A stretch of DNA of 64,000 nucleotides from Bombus terrestris (GCF_910591885.1 NW_025963557.1:2542001-2606000); one strand, 5' to 3'; shown: positions 1 through 15,626, numbered from the stretch's first letter. The notes: generated by a model from the letters alone, not told the origin. A program made the numbers and translations.

Positions 1-3000
1 TTACGTTATAACGTATCATGTCATGTAGTATTACGTTATAACGTATGACGTTATGGAGTATTACGTTATAACGTATGAGGTCATGTTGTATTACGTTATT
101 ACGAATAACGTTATATTGTGTTACTTTATGACGTATGACGTCATGTAGTATTAGGTTACAACGTATGACGTTATGTATTATTACGATATAACGTATGACG
201 TCATGTAGTATTACGTTATAACGTATCATGTCATGTAGTATTACGTCATAACGTATGCCGTCATGTAGTATTACGTTATAACATATGACGTCATGTAGTA
301 ATACGATATAACGTACAACGTTATATAGAATTACGATATAACGCACAACGTTATGTCGTATTACGTTATAACGTATCATGTCATGTAGTATTACGTTATA
401 ACGTATGACGCTATGGAGTATTACGTTATAACGTATGAGGTCATGTGGTATTACGTTATTACGAATAACGTTATATTGTGTTACTTTATGACGTATGGCG
501 TCATGTAGTATTAGGTTACAACGTATGACGTTATGTATTATTACGATATAACGTATGACGTTATGCAGTATTAGGTTATAACGTATGACGTCATGTAGTT
601 TTGCGTTATAACTTATGACGTTATGTAGTATTACGATACAACGTATGACGTCATGTGGTGTTACGTTATTGCGAATAACGTTATATTGTGTTACTTTATG
701 ACGTATGACGTCATGTAGTATTACGTTATAACGTATGACGGTATGTAGTATTACGTTATTCCGTATAACGTTATATAGTGTTACATTATGAAGTATGACG
801 TCGTGTAGTATTACGTTATAACGTATGACTTTATGGAGTATTACGTTATAACGTATGATGTCATGTGGTATTACGTTATTACGAATATCGTAATATTGTG
901 TTTCTTTATGACGTATGACGTCATGTAGTATTACTTTGTGACGTATGACGTCATGTAGTATTACTTTATGACGTATGACGACATGTAGTATTAGGTTACA
1001 ACGTATGACGTTATGTATTATTACGATATAACGTATGACGTCATGTAGTATAAGGTTATAACGTATGACGTCATGTAGTTTTGCGTTATAACGTATGACG
1101 TTATGTAGTATTACGATATAACGTATGACGTCATGTAGTATTACGTTATAACGTATGACGTGATGTGGTATTACGTTATTACGAATAACGTTATATTGTG
1201 TTACTTTATAACGTATGACGACATGTAGTATTAGGTTACAACGTATGACGTTATGTATTATTACGATATAACGTATGACGTTATGCAGTATAAGGATATA
1301 ACGTATGACGTCATGTAGTTTTGCGTTATAACGTATGACGTTATGTAGTATTACGATATAACGTATGACGTCCTGTAGTATTACGTTATAACGTATGACG
1401 TGATGTGGTATTACGTTATTACGAATAACGTTATATTGTGTTACTTTATAACGTATGACGTCATGTAGTATTACGTTATTCCGTATAACGTTATATAGTG
1501 TTACGTTATAAAGTATGACGTCATGTAGTATTACGTTATAACGTATGACGTGATGTGGTATTACGTTATTACGAATAACGTTATATTGTGTTACTTTATA
1601 ACGTATGACGTCATGTAGTATTACGTTATAACGTATGGCGTTATGTAGTATTACTATATAACGTATGACGTCATGTGGTATTACGTTATTGCGAATAACG
1701 TTATATTGTGTTACTTTATGACGTATGGCGTCATGTAGTATTACGTTATAACGTATGACGGTATGTAGTGTTAGGTTATTGCGAATAACGTTATATCGTG
1801 TTACTTTATGACGTATGACGTCATGTAGTATTAGGTTACAACGTATGACGTTATGTATTATTACGATATAACGTATGACGTTATGTATTATTACGATATA
1901 ACGTATGACTTTATGTAGTATTACGATATAACGTATGACGTCATGTGGTGTTATGTAATTGCGAATAACGTTATATTGTGTTACTTTATGACGTATGACG
2001 TCCTGTAGTATTAGGTTACAACGTATGACGTTATGTATTATTACGATATAACGTATGACGTTATGCAGTATTAGGTTATAACGTATGACGTCATGTAGTT
2101 TTGCGTTATAACGTATGACGTTATGTAGTATTACGATATAACGTATGACGTCATGTGCTATTACGTTATTGCGAATAACGTTATATTGTGTCACTTTATG
2201 ACGTATGACGTCATGTAGTATTACGTTTTAACGTATGACGGTATGTAGTATTGCGTTATTCCGTATAACGTTATATAGTGTTACATTATAAAGTATGACG
2301 TCGTGTAGTATTACGTTATAACGTATGACGTTATGTATTATTACGATATAACGTATGACGTCATGTAGTTTTGCGTTATAACGTATGATGTTATGGAGTA
2401 TTACGTTATAACGTATGACGTCATGTGGTAATACTTTATTACGAATAACGTTATATTGTGTTACTTTATGACGTATGACGTCATGTAGTATTAGGTTACA
2501 ACGTATGACGTTATGTATTATTACGATATAACGTATGACGTTATGCAGTATTAGCTTATAACGTATGACGTCATGTAGTTTTGCGTTATAACTTATGACG
2601 TTATGTAGTATTGCGATACAACGTATGACGTCATGTGGTGTTACGTTATTGCGAATAACGTTATATTGTGTTACTTTATGACGTATGACGTCATGTAGTA
2701 TTACGTTATAACGTATGACGGTATGTAGTATTACGTTATTCCGTATAACGTTATATAGTGTTACTTTATGATGTATGACGTTATGCTGTATTACGTTATA
2801 GCGTATGACGTTATGGAGCATTACGTTATAACATATGAGGTCATGTGGTATTACATTAGTACGAATATCGTAATATTGTGTTACTTTATGGCGTATGACG
2901 TCATGTAGTATTACTTTGTGACGTATGACGGTATGTAGTACTACGTTATTCCGTATAACGTTATATAGTGTTACGTTATAAAGTATGACGTCGTTTAGTA

Positions 3001-4710
3001 TTACGTTATAACGTAGGACGTTATGTATTATTACGATATAACGTATGACGTCATGTAGTATTACGTTATAACGTATGACGTCATGTAGTATTACGATATA
3101 ACGTACAACGTTATGTCGTATTACGTTATAACGTATCATGTCATGTAGTATTACGTTATAACGTATGACGTTATGGAGTATTACGTTATAACGTATGAGG
3201 TCATGTGGTATTACGTTATTACGAATAACGTTATATTGTGTTACTTTATGACGTATGACGTCATGTAGTATTAGGTTACAACGTATGACGTTATGTATTA
3301 TTACGATATAACGTATGACGTCATGTAGTATTACGTTATAACGTATCATGTCATGTAGTATTACGTCATAACGTATGCCGTCATGTAGTATTACGTTATA
3401 ACATATGACGTCATGTAGTAATACGATATAACGTACAACGTTATATAGAATTACGATATAACGCACAACGTTATGTCGTATTACGTTATAACGTATCATG
3501 TCATGTAGTATTACGTTATAACGTATGACGTTATGGAGTATTACGTTATAACGTATGAGGTCATGTGGTATTACGTTATTACGAATAACGTTATATTGTG
3601 TTACTTTATGACGTATGACGTCATGTAGTATTAGGTTACAACGTATGACGTTATGTATTATTACGATATAACGTATGACGTTATGCAGTATTAGGTTATA
3701 ACGTATGACGTCATGTAGTTTTGCGTTATAACGTATGACTTTATGGAGTATTACGTTATAACGTATGATGTCATGTGGTATTACGTTATAACGTATGACG
3801 TTATGTATTATTTCGATATAACGTAATACGTTATGCAGAATTGGGTTATAACGTATGACGTCATGTAGTTTTGCGTTATAACGTATGACTTTACGTAGTA
3901 TTACGTTATAACGTATGATGTTATGGAGTATTACGTTATAACGTATGACGTCATGTGGTAATACTTTATTACGAATAACGTTATATTGTGTTACTTTATG
4001 ACGTATGACGTCATGTAGTATTAGGTTACAACGTATGACGTTATGTATTATTACGATATAACGTATGACGTTATGCAGTATTAGCTTATAACGTATGACG
4101 TCATGTAGTTTTGCGTTATAACGTAGGACGTTATGTATTATTACGATATAACGTATGACGTCATGTAGTATTACGTTATAACGTATGACGTCATGTAGTA
4201 TTACGATATAACGTACAACGTTATGTCGTATTACGTTATAACGTATCATGTCATGTAGTATTACGTTATAACGTATGACGTTATGGAGTATTACGTTATA
4301 ACGTATGAGGTCATGTGGTATTACGTTATTACGAATAACGTTATATTGTGTTACTTTATGACGTATGACGTCATGTAGTATTAGGTTACAACGTATGACG
4401 TTATGTATTATTACGATATAACGTATGACGACATGTAGTATTAGGTTGCAACGTATGACGTTATGTATTATTACGATATAACGTATGACGTTATGCAGTA
4501 TTAGGTTATAACGTATGACGTCATGTAGTTTTGCGTTATAACGTATGACGTTATGTAGTATTACGATACAACGTATGACGTCATGTGGTGTTACGTTATT
4601 GCGAATAACGTTATATAGTGTTACTTTAAGAAGTATGACGTTATGTTGTATTACCTTATAGCGTATGACGTCATGTGGTATTACGTTATTACGAATAACG
4701 TTATATTGTG
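1..4710 (+). repeat. Satellite segment, 157 units in perfect register
   Basis: Exactly 157 x 30 bp with no indel; units start at 1, 31, 61 and so on. It is a mosaic of recurring monomer strings. From about 1261 to 4429 it matches 18971-22139 at an offset of 17,710 bp. A private difference is TTATGCTGTA at 2781 against TTATGTTGTA at 20491. The last seven units before 4711 form the conserved left flank seen before most 44-bp junctions. Confidence 0.93.
877..895. repeat. Representative inverted repeat of the ATTACGA-ATA-TCGTAAT unit
   Basis: Eight-base perfect arms (TATTACGA and TCGTAATA) around ATA. This monomer type recurs throughout the array, for example near 2860, 9070, 13970, 24050 and 36605. 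It differs from the common ATTACGAATAACGTTAT type at two positions that change together. Confidence 0.85.
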
Positions 4711-4754
4711 TTACTTTATGTAGTATGACTTATGTAGTATGACGTGATGTAACA
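4711..4754 (+). repeat. 44-bp three-half-unit junction 1
   Basis: Three half-units of 15, 14 and 15 bp. The first is an A/B chimera (TTACTTTATGTAGTA), the second a B half lacking one G (TGACTTATGTAGTA), the third B-like (TGACGTGATGTAACA). The net effect is a 15-bp plus a 1-bp loss, moving the monomer register by 14. Confidence 0.93.
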
Positions 4755-7604
4755 TTTCTTTATAATGCATGACGTTATGTAGCATTACGGTATTACGAAT
4801 AACGTTGTACTGTGTTACTTTATAACGTATGACGTTATGTAGTGTTACGTTATAACGTATGACGTCGTGTAGTATTACGTTATAACGTATGACGTTATGT
4901 ATTATTACGATATAACGTAATACGTTATGCAGAATTGGGTTATAACGTATGACGTCATGTAGTTTTGCGTTATAACGTATGACTTTACGTAGCTTTACGT
5001 TATAACGTATGATGTTATGGAGTATTACGTTATAACGTATGACGGCATGTGGTAATACTTTATTACGAATAACGTTATATTGTGTTACTTTATGACGTAT
5101 GACGTCCTGTAGTATTAGGTTACAACGTATGACGTTATGGAGCATTACGTTATAACATATGAGGTCATGTGGTATTACATTAGTACGAATATCGTAATAT
5201 TGTGTTACCTTATGGCGTATGACGTCATGTAGTATTACTTTGTGACGTATGACCGTATGTAGTATTACGTTATACCGTATAACGTTATATAGTGTTACGT
5301 TATAAAGTATGACGTCGTGTAGTATTACGTTATAACGAAGGACGTTATGTATTATTACGATATAACATATGACGTCATGTAGTAATACGATATAACGTAC
5401 AACGTTATATAGAATTACGATATAACGCACAACGTTATGTCGTATTACGTTATAACGTATCATGTCATGTAGTATTACGTTATAACGTATGACGCTATGG
5501 AGTATTACGTTATAACGTATGAGGTCATGTGGTATTACGTTATTACGAATAACGTTATATTGTGTTACTTTATGACGTATGGCGTCATGTAGTATTAGGT
5601 TACAACGTATGACGTTATGTATTATTACGATATAACGTATGACGTTATGCAGTATTAGGTTATAACGTATGACGTCATGTAGTTTTGCGTTATAACTTAT
5701 GACGTTATGTAGTATTACGATACAACGTATGACGTCATGTGGTGTTACGTTATTGCGAATAACGTTATATTGTGTTACTTTATGACGTATGACGTCATGT
5801 AGTATTACGTTATAACGTATGACGGTATGTAGTATTACGTTATTCCGTATAACGTTATATAGTGTTACATTATGAAGTATGACGTTATGTTGTATTACGT
5901 TATAGCGTATGACGTTATGGAGCATTACGTTATAACGTATGAGGTCATGTGGTATTACATTAGTACGAATATCGTAATATTGTGTTACTTTATGACGTAT
6001 GACGTCATGTAGTATTACTTTATGACGTATGACGGTATGTAGTATTACGTTATTCCGTATAACGTTATATAGTGTTACGTTATAAAGTATGACGTCGTGT
6101 AGTATTACGTTATAACGTATGACTTTATGGAGTATTACGTTATAACGTATGATGTCATGTGGTATTACGTTATTACGAATATCGTAATATTGTGTTTCTT
6201 TATGACGTATGACGTCATGTAGTATTACTTTGTGACGTATGACGTCATGTAGTATTACTTTATGACGTATGACGACATGTAGTATTAGGTTACAACGTAT
6301 GACGTTATGTATTATTACGATATAACGTATGACGTCATGTAGTATAAGGTTATAACGTATGACGTCATGTAGTTTTGCGTTATAACGTATGACGTTATGT
6401 AGTATTACGATATAACGTATGACGTCATGTAGTATTACGTTATAACGTATGACGTCATGTGGTGTTACGTTATTGCGAATAACGTTATATTGTGTTACTT
6501 TATGACGTATGACGTCATGTAGTATTACGTTATAACGTATGACGGTATGTAGTATTACGTTATTCCGTATAACGTTATATAGTGTTACATTATGAAGTAT
6601 GACGTTATGTTGTATTACGTTATAGCGTATGACGTTATGGAGTATTACGTTATAACGTATGATGTCATGTGGTATTACGTTATAACGTATGACGTTATGT
6701 ATTATTTCGATATAACGTAATACGTTATGCAGAATTGGGTTATAACGTATGACGTCATGTAGTTTTGCGTTATAACGTATGACTTTACGTAGTATTACGT
6801 TATAACGTATGATGTTATGGAGTATTACGTTATAACGTATGACGTCATGTGGTAATACTTTATTACGAATAACGTTATATTGTGTTACTTTATGACGTAT
6901 GACGTCATGTAGTATTAGGTTACAACGTATGACGTTATGTATTATTACGATATAACGTATGACGTTATGCAGTATTAGCTTATAACGTATGACGTCATGT
7001 AGTTTTGCGTTATAACGTAGGACGTTATGTATTATTACGATATAACGTATGACGTCATGTAGTATTACGTTATAACGTATGACGTCATGTAGTATTACGA
7101 TATAACGTACAACGTTATGTCGTATTACGTTATAACGTATCATGTCATGTAGTATTACGTTATAACGTATGACGTTATGGAGTATTACGTTATAACGTAT
7201 GAGGTCATGTGGTATTACGTTATTACGAATAACGTTATATTGTGTTACTTTATGACGTATGACGTCATGTAGTATTAGGTTACAACGTATGACGTTATGT
7301 ATTATTACGATATAACGTATGACGACATGTAGTATTAGGTTGCAACGTATGACGTTATGTATTATTACGATATAACGTATGACGTTATGCAGTATTAGGT
7401 TATAACGTATGACGTCATGTAGTTTTGCGTTATAACGTATGACGTTATGTAGTATTACGATACAACGTATGACGTCATGTGGTGTTACGTTATTGCGAAT
7501 AACGTTATATAGTGTTACTTTAAGAAGTATGACGTTATGTTGTATTACCTTATAGCGTATGACGTCATGTGGTATTACGTTATTACGAATAACGTTATAT
7601 TGTG
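4711..7604 (+). repeat. Satellite block, 2894 bp (junction + 95 units)
   Basis: Begins with the 44-bp junction and then runs 95 units without a register change. Its first 1,745 bp match the next block (4711-6455 against 7605-9349) and the two diverge at 6456/9350. It has CATTACGG after the junction where the 7605, 12509, 15583 and 15987 blocks have CATTACCG. Confidence 0.9.
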
Positions 7605-7648
7605 TTACTTTATGTAGTATGACTTATGTAGTATGACGTGATGTAACA
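7605..7648 (+). repeat. 44-bp junction 2
   Basis: Same 15+14+15 structure as at 4711, with the same conserved left flank (TTACTTTAAGAAG and TTACCTTATAGCG units). Confidence 0.93.
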
Positions 7649-10600
7649 TTTCTTTATAATGCATGACGTTATGTAGCATTACCGTATTACGAATAACGTT
7701 GTACTGTGTTACTTTATAACGTATGACGTTATGTAGTGTTACGTTATAACGTATGACGACGTGTAGTATTACGTTATAACGTATGACGTTATGTATTATT
7801 ACGATATAACGTAATACGTTATGCAGAATTGGGTTATAACGTATGACGTCATGTAGTTTTGCGTTATAACGTATGACTTTACGTAGCTTTACGTTATAAC
7901 GTATGATGTTATGGAGTATTACGTTATAACGTATGACGGCATGTGGTAATACTTTATTACGAATAACGTTATATTGTGTTACTTTATGACGTATGACGTC
8001 CTGTAGTATTAGGTTACAACGTATGACGTTATGGAGCATTACGTTATAACATATGAGGTCATGTGGTATTACATTAGTACGAATATCGTAATATTGTGTT
8101 ACCTTATGGCGTATGACGTCATGTAGTATTACTTTGTGACGTATGACCGTATGTAGTATTACGTTATACCGTATAACGTTATATAGTGTTACGTTATAAA
8201 GTATGACGTCGTGTAGTATTACGTTATAACGAAGGACGTTATGTATTATTACGATATAACATATGACGTCATGTAGTAATACGATATAACGTACAACGTT
8301 ATATAGAATTACGATATAACGCACAACGTTATGTCGTATTACGTTATAACGTATCATGTCATGTAGTATTACGTTATAACGTATGACGCTATGGAGTATT
8401 ACGTTATAACGTATGAGGTCATGTGGTATTACGTTATTACGAATAACGTTATATTGTGTTACTTTATGACGTATGGCGTCATGTAGTATTAGGTTACAAC
8501 GTATGACGTTATGTATTATTACGATATAACGTATGACGTTATGCAGTATTAGGTTATAACGTATGACGTCATGTAGTTTTGCGTTATAACTTATGACGTT
8601 ATGTAGTATTACGATACAACGTATGACGTCATGTGGTGTTACGTTATTGCGAATAACGTTATATTGTGTTACTTTATGACGTATGACGTCATGTAGTATT
8701 ACGTTATAACGTATGACGGTATGTAGTATTACGTTATTCCGTATAACGTTATATAGTGTTACATTATGAAGTATGACGTTATGTTGTATTACGTTATAGC
8801 GTATGACGTTATGGAGCATTACGTTATAACGTATGAGGTCATGTGGTATTACATTAGTACGAATATCGTAATATTGTGTTACTTTATGACGTATGACGTC
8901 ATGTAGTATTACTTTATGACGTATGACGGTATGTAGTATTACGTTATTCCGTATAACGTTATATAGTGTTACGTTATAAAGTATGACGTCGTGTAGTATT
9001 ACGTTATAACGTATGACTTTATGGAGTATTACGTTATAACGTATGATGTCATGTGGTATTACGTTATTACGAATATCGTAATATTGTGTTTCTTTATGAC
9101 GTATGACGTCATGTAGTATTACTTTGTGACGTATGACGTCATGTAGTATTACTTTATGACGTATGACGACATGTAGTATTAGGTTACAACGTATGACGTT
9201 ATGTATTATTACGATATAACGTATGACGTCATGTAGTATAAGGTTATAACGTATGACGTCATGTAGTTTTGCGTTATAACGTATGACGTTATGTAGTATT
9301 ACGATATAACGTATGACGTCATGTAGTATTACGTTATAACGTATGACGTGATGTGGTATTACGTTATTACGAATAACGTTATATTGTGTTACTTTATAAC
9401 GTATGACGACATGTAGTATTAGGTTACAACGTATGACGTTATGTATTATTACGATATAACGTGTGACGTTATGCAGTATAAGGATATAACGTATGACGTC
9501 ATGTAGTTTTGCATTATAACGTATGACGTTATGTAGTATTACGATATAACGTATGACGTCCTGTAGTATTACGTTATTCCGTATAACGTTATATAGTGTT
9601 ACGTTATAAAGTATGACGTCATGTAGTATTACGTTATAACGTATGACGTGATGTGGTATTACGTTATTACGAATAACGTTATATTGTGTTACTTTATAAC
9701 GTATGACGTCATGTAGTATTACGTTATAACGTATGGCGTTATGTAGTATTACTATATAACGTATGACGTCATGTGGTATTACGTTATTGCGAATAACGTT
9801 ATATTGTGTTACTTTATGACGTATGACGTCATGTAGTATTACGTTATAACGTATGACGGTATGTAGTACTACGTTATTCCGCATAACGTTGTATAGTGTT
9901 ACTTTATGAAGTATGACGTTATGTTGTATTACGTTGTAACGTATGACGTCATGTAGTATTACGTTATAACGTATGGCGTTATGTAGTATTACGATATAAC
10001 GTATGACGTCATGTGGTATTACGTTATTGCGAATAACGTTATATTGTGTTACTTCATGATGTATGACGTCATGTAGTATTACGTTATAACGTATGACGGT
10101 ATGTAGTATTACGTTATTCCGCATAACGTTGTATAGTGTTACTTTATTACGTATGACGTCATGTAGTATTACGTTATAGCGTATGACGTTATGTATTATT
10201 ACGATATAACGTATGACGTTATGTATTATTACGATATAACGTATGACTTTATGTAGTATTACGATATAACGTATGACGTCATGTGGTTTTATGTAATTGC
10301 GAATAACGTTATATTGTGTTACTTTATGACGTATGACGTCATGTAGTATTAGGTTACAACGTATGACGTTATGTATTATTACGATATAACGTATGACGAC
10401 ATGTAGTATTAGGTTGCAACGTATGACGTTATGTATTATTACGATATAACGTATGACGTTATGCAGTATTAGGTTATAACGTATGACGTCATGTAGTTTT
10501 GCGTTATAACGTATGACGTTATGTAGTATTACGATACAACGTATGACGTCATGTAGTAATACGATATAACGTACAACGTTATATAGAATTACGATATAAC

Positions 10601-12508
10601 GCACAACGTTATGTCGTATTACGTTATAACGTATCATGTCATGTAGTATTACGTTATAACGTATGACGTTATGGAGTATTACGTTATAACGTATGAGGTC
10701 ATGTGGTATTACGTTATTACGAATAACGTTATATTGTGTTACTTTATGACGTATGACGTCATGTAGTATTAGGTTACAACGTATGACGTTATGTATTATT
10801 ACGATATAACGTATGACGTTATGCAGTATTAGGTTATAACGTATGACGTCATGTAGTTTTGCGTTATAACGTATGACGTCATGTAGTATTACGATATAAC
10901 GCACAACGTTATGTCGTATTACGTTATAACGTATCATGTCATGTAGTATTACGTTATAACGTATGACGTTATGGAGTATTACGTTATAACGTATGAGGTC
11001 ATGTGGTATTACGTTATTACGAATAACGTTATATTGTGTTACTTTATGACGTATGACGTCATGTAGTATTAGGTTACAACGTATGACGTTATGTATTATT
11101 ACGATATAACGTATGACGTCATGTAGTATTACGTTATAACGTATCATGTCATGTAGTATTACGTCATAACGTATGCCGTCATGTAGTATTACGTTATAAC
11201 ATATGACGTCATGTAGTAATACGATATAACGTACAACGTTATATAGAATTACGATATAACGCACAACGTTATGTCGTATTACGTTATAACGTATCATGTC
11301 ATGTAGTATTACGTTATAACGTATGACGTTATGGAGTATTACGTTATAACGTATGAGGTCATGTGGTATTACGTTATTACGAATAACGTTATATTGTGTT
11401 ACTTTATGACGTATGACGTCATGTAGTATTAGGTTACAACGTATGACGTTATGTATTATTACGATATAACGTATGACGTTATGCAGTATTAGGTTATAAC
11501 GTATGACGTCATGTAGTTTTGCGTTATAACGTATGACTTTATGGAGTATTACGTTATAACGTATGATGTCATGTGGTATTACGTTATAACGTATGACGTT
11601 ATGTATTATTTCGATATAACGTAATACGTTATGCAGAATTGGGTTATAACGTATGACGTCATGTAGTTTTGCGTTATAACGTATGACTTTACGTAGTATT
11701 ACGTTATAACGTATGATGTTATGGAGTATTACGTTATAACGTATGACGTCATGTGGTAATACTTTATTACGAATAACGTTATATTGTGTTACTTTATGAC
11801 GTATGACGTCATGTAGTATTAGGTTACAACGTATGACGTTATGTATTATTACGATATAACGTATGACGTTATGCAGTATTAGCTTATAACGTATGACGTC
11901 ATGTAGTTTTGCGTTATAACGTAGGACGTTATGTATTATTACGATATAACGTATGACGTCATGTAGTATTACGTTATAACGTATGACGTCATGTAGTATT
12001 ACGATATAACGTACAACGTTATGTCGTATTACGTTATAACGTATCATGTCATGTAGTATTACGTTATAACGTATGACGTTATGGAGTATTACGTTATAAC
12101 GTATGAGGTCATGTGGTATTACGTTATTACGAATAACGTTATATTGTGTTACTTTATGACGTATGACGTCATGTAGTATTAGGTTACAACGTATGACGTT
12201 ATGTATTATTACGATATAACGTATGACGACATGTAGTATTAGGTTGCAACGTATGACGTTATGTATTATTACGATATAACGTATGACGTTATGCAGTATT
12301 AGGTTATAACGTATGACGTCATGTAGTTTTGCGTTATAACGTATGACGTTATGTAGTATTACGATACAACGTATGACGTCATGTGGTGTTACGTTATTGC
12401 GAATAACGTTATATAGTGTTACTTTAAGAAGTATGACGTTATGTTGTATTACCTTATAGCGTATGACGTCATGTGGTATTACGTTATTACGAATAACGTT
12501 ATATTGTG
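7605..12508 (+). repeat. Satellite block, 4904 bp (junction + 162 units)
   Basis: Starts with the 44-bp junction. The first 2,950 bp (7605-10554) are repeated at 12509-15458, and most of that again at 15987-18750. The three copies diverge at 10555/15459. Private changes include GACGACGTG near 7757 and GCATTATAAC at 9511. From 10555 onward the block continues with strings also found in 1-4710. Confidence 0.9.
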
Positions 12509-12552
12509 TTACTTTATGTAGTATGACTTATGTAGTATGACGTGATGTAACA
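12509..12552 (+). repeat. 44-bp junction 3
   Basis: Same structure and left flank as at 7605. Confidence 0.93.
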
Positions 12553-15500
12553 TTTCTTTATAATGCATGACGTTATGTAGCATTACCGTATTACGAATAA
12601 CGTTGTACTGTGTTACTTTATAACGTATGACGTTATGTAGTGTTACGTTATAACGTATGACGTCGTGTAGTATTACGTTATAACGTATGACGTTATGTAT
12701 TATTACGATATAACGTAATACGTTATGCAGAATTGGGTTATAACGTATGACGTCATGTAGTTTTGCGTTATAACGTATGACTTTACGTAGCTTTACGTTA
12801 TAACGTATGATGTTATGGAGTATTACGTTATAACGTATGACGGCATGTGGTAATACTTTATTACGAATAACGTTATATTGTGTTACTTTATGACGTATGA
12901 CGTCCTGTAGTATTAGGTTACAACGTATGACGTTATGGAGCATTACGTTATAACATATGAGGTCATGTGGTATTACATTAGTACGAATATCGTAATATTG
13001 TGTTACCTTATGGCGTATGACGTCATGTAGTATTACTTTGTGACGTATGACCGTATGTAGTATTACGTTATACCGTATAACGTTATATAGTGTTACGTTA
13101 TAAAGTATGACGTCGTGTAGTATTACGTTATAACGAAGGACGTTATGTATTATTACGATATAACATATGACGTCATGTAGTAATACGATATAACGTACAA
13201 CGTTATATAGAATTACGATATAACGCACAACGTTATGTCGTATTACGTTATAACGTATCATGTCATGTAGTATTACGTTATAACGTATGACGCTATGGAG
13301 TATTACGTTATAACGTATGAGGTCATGTGGTATTACGTTATTACGAATAACGTTATATTGTGTTACTTTATGACGTATGGCGTCATGTAGTATTAGGTTA
13401 CAACGTATGACGTTATGTATTATTACGATATAACGTATGACGTTATGCAGTATTAGGTTATAACGTATGACGTCATGTAGTTTTGCGTTATAACTTATGA
13501 CGTTATGTAGTATTACGATACAACGTATGACGTCATGTGGTGTTACGTTATTGCGAATAACGTTATATTGTGTTACTTTATGACGTATGACGTCATGTAG
13601 TATTACGTTATAACGTATGACGGTATGTAGTATTACGTTATTCCGTATAACGTTATATAGTGTTACATTATGAAGTATGACGTTATGTTGTATTACGTTA
13701 TAGCGTATGACGTTATGGAGCATTACGTTATAACGTATGAGGTCATGTGGTATTACATTAGTACGAATATCGTAATATTGTGTTACTTTATGACGTATGA
13801 CGTCATGTAGTATTACTTTATGACGTATGACGGTATGTAGTATTACGTTATTCCGTATAACGTTATATAGTGTTACGTTATAAAGTATGACGTCGTGTAG
13901 TATTACGTTATAACGTATGACTTTATGGAGTATTACGTTATAACGTATGATGTCATGTGGTATTACGTTATTACGAATATCGTAATATTGTGTTTCTTTA
14001 TGACGTATGACGTCATGTAGTATTACTTTGTGACGTATGACGTCATGTAGTATTACTTTATGACGTATGACGACATGTAGTATTAGGTTACAACGTATGA
14101 CGTTATGTATTATTACGATATAACGTATGACGTCATGTAGTATAAGGTTATAACGTATGACGTCATGTAGTTTTGCGTTATAACGTATGACGTTATGTAG
14201 TATTACGATATAACGTATGACGTCATGTAGTATTACGTTATAACGTATGACGTGATGTGGTATTACGTTATTACGAATAACGTTATATTGTGTTACTTTA
14301 TAACGTATGACGACATGTAGTATTAGGTTACAACGTATGACGTTATGTATTATTACGATATAACGTATGACGTTATGCAGTATAAGGATATAACGTATGA
14401 CGTCATGTAGTTTTGCGTTATAACGTATGACGTTATGTAGTATTACGATATAACGTATGACGTCCTGTAGTATTACGTTATTCCGTATAACGTTATATAG
14501 TGTTACGTTATAAAGTATGACGTCATGTAGTATTACGTTATAACGTATGACGTGATGTGGTATTACGTTATTACGAATAACGTTATATTGTGTTACTTTA
14601 TAACGTATGACGTCATGTAGTATTACGTTATAACGTATGGCGTTATGTAGTATTACTATATAACGTATGACGTCATGTGGTATTACGTTATTGCGAATAA
14701 CGTTATATTGTGTTACTTTATGACGTATGACGTCATGTAGTATTACGTTATAACGTATGACGGTATGTAGTACTACGTTATTCCGCATAACGTTGTATAG
14801 TGTTACTTTATGAAGTATGACGTTATGTTGTATTACGTTGTAACGTATGACGTCATGTAGTATTACGTTATAACGTATGGCGTTATGTAGTATTACGATA
14901 TAACGTATGACGTCATGTGGTATTACGTTATTGCGAATAACGTTATATTGTGTTACTTCATGATGTATGACGTCATGTAGTATTACGTTATAACGTATGA
15001 CGGTATGTAGTATTACGTTATTCCGCATAACGTTGTATAGTGTTACTTTATTACGTATGACGTCATGTAGTATTACGTTATAGCGTATGACGTTATGTAT
15101 TATTACGATATAACGTATGACGTTATGTATTATTACGATATAACGTATGACTTTATGTAGTATTACGATATAACGTATGACGTCATGTGGTTTTATGTAA
15201 TTGCGAATAACGTTATATTGTGTTACTTTATGACGTATGACGTCATGTAGTATTAGGTTACAACGTATGACGTTATGTATTATTACGATATAACGTATGA
15301 CGACATGTAGTATTAGGTTGCAACGTATGACGTTATGTATTATTACGATATAACGTATGACGTTATGCAGTATTAGGTTATAACGTATGACGTCATGTAG
15401 TTTTGCGTTATAACGTATGACGTTATGTAGTATTACGATACAACGTATGACGTCATGTGGTGTTACGTTATTGCGAATAACGTTATATAGTGTTACTTTA

Positions 15501-15582
15501 AGAAGTATGACGTTATGTTGTATTACCTTATAGCGTATGACGTCATGTGGTATTACGTTATTACGAATAACGTTATATTGTG
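12509..15582 (+). repeat. Satellite block, 3074 bp (junction + 101 units)
   Basis: Second copy of the approximately 2.95-kb segment that starts at 7605 (offset 4,904 bp), followed by the conserved left flank of the next junction. It lacks the GTGTGACG variant shared by the 7605 and 15987 copies, so those two copies may be closer to each other than to this one. Confidence 0.9.
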
Positions 15583-15626
15583 TTACTTTATGTAGTATGA
15601 CTTATGTAGTATGACGTGATGTAACA
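15583..15626 (+). repeat. 44-bp junction 4
   Basis: Same structure and left flank. Confidence 0.93.

Noticed and set aside
4711..4754. 44-bp junction as a mobile-element footprint or attachment site
   Set aside because: It is built wholly from satellite half-units with a 15-bp and a 1-bp loss. No foreign sequence or target-site duplication is present.
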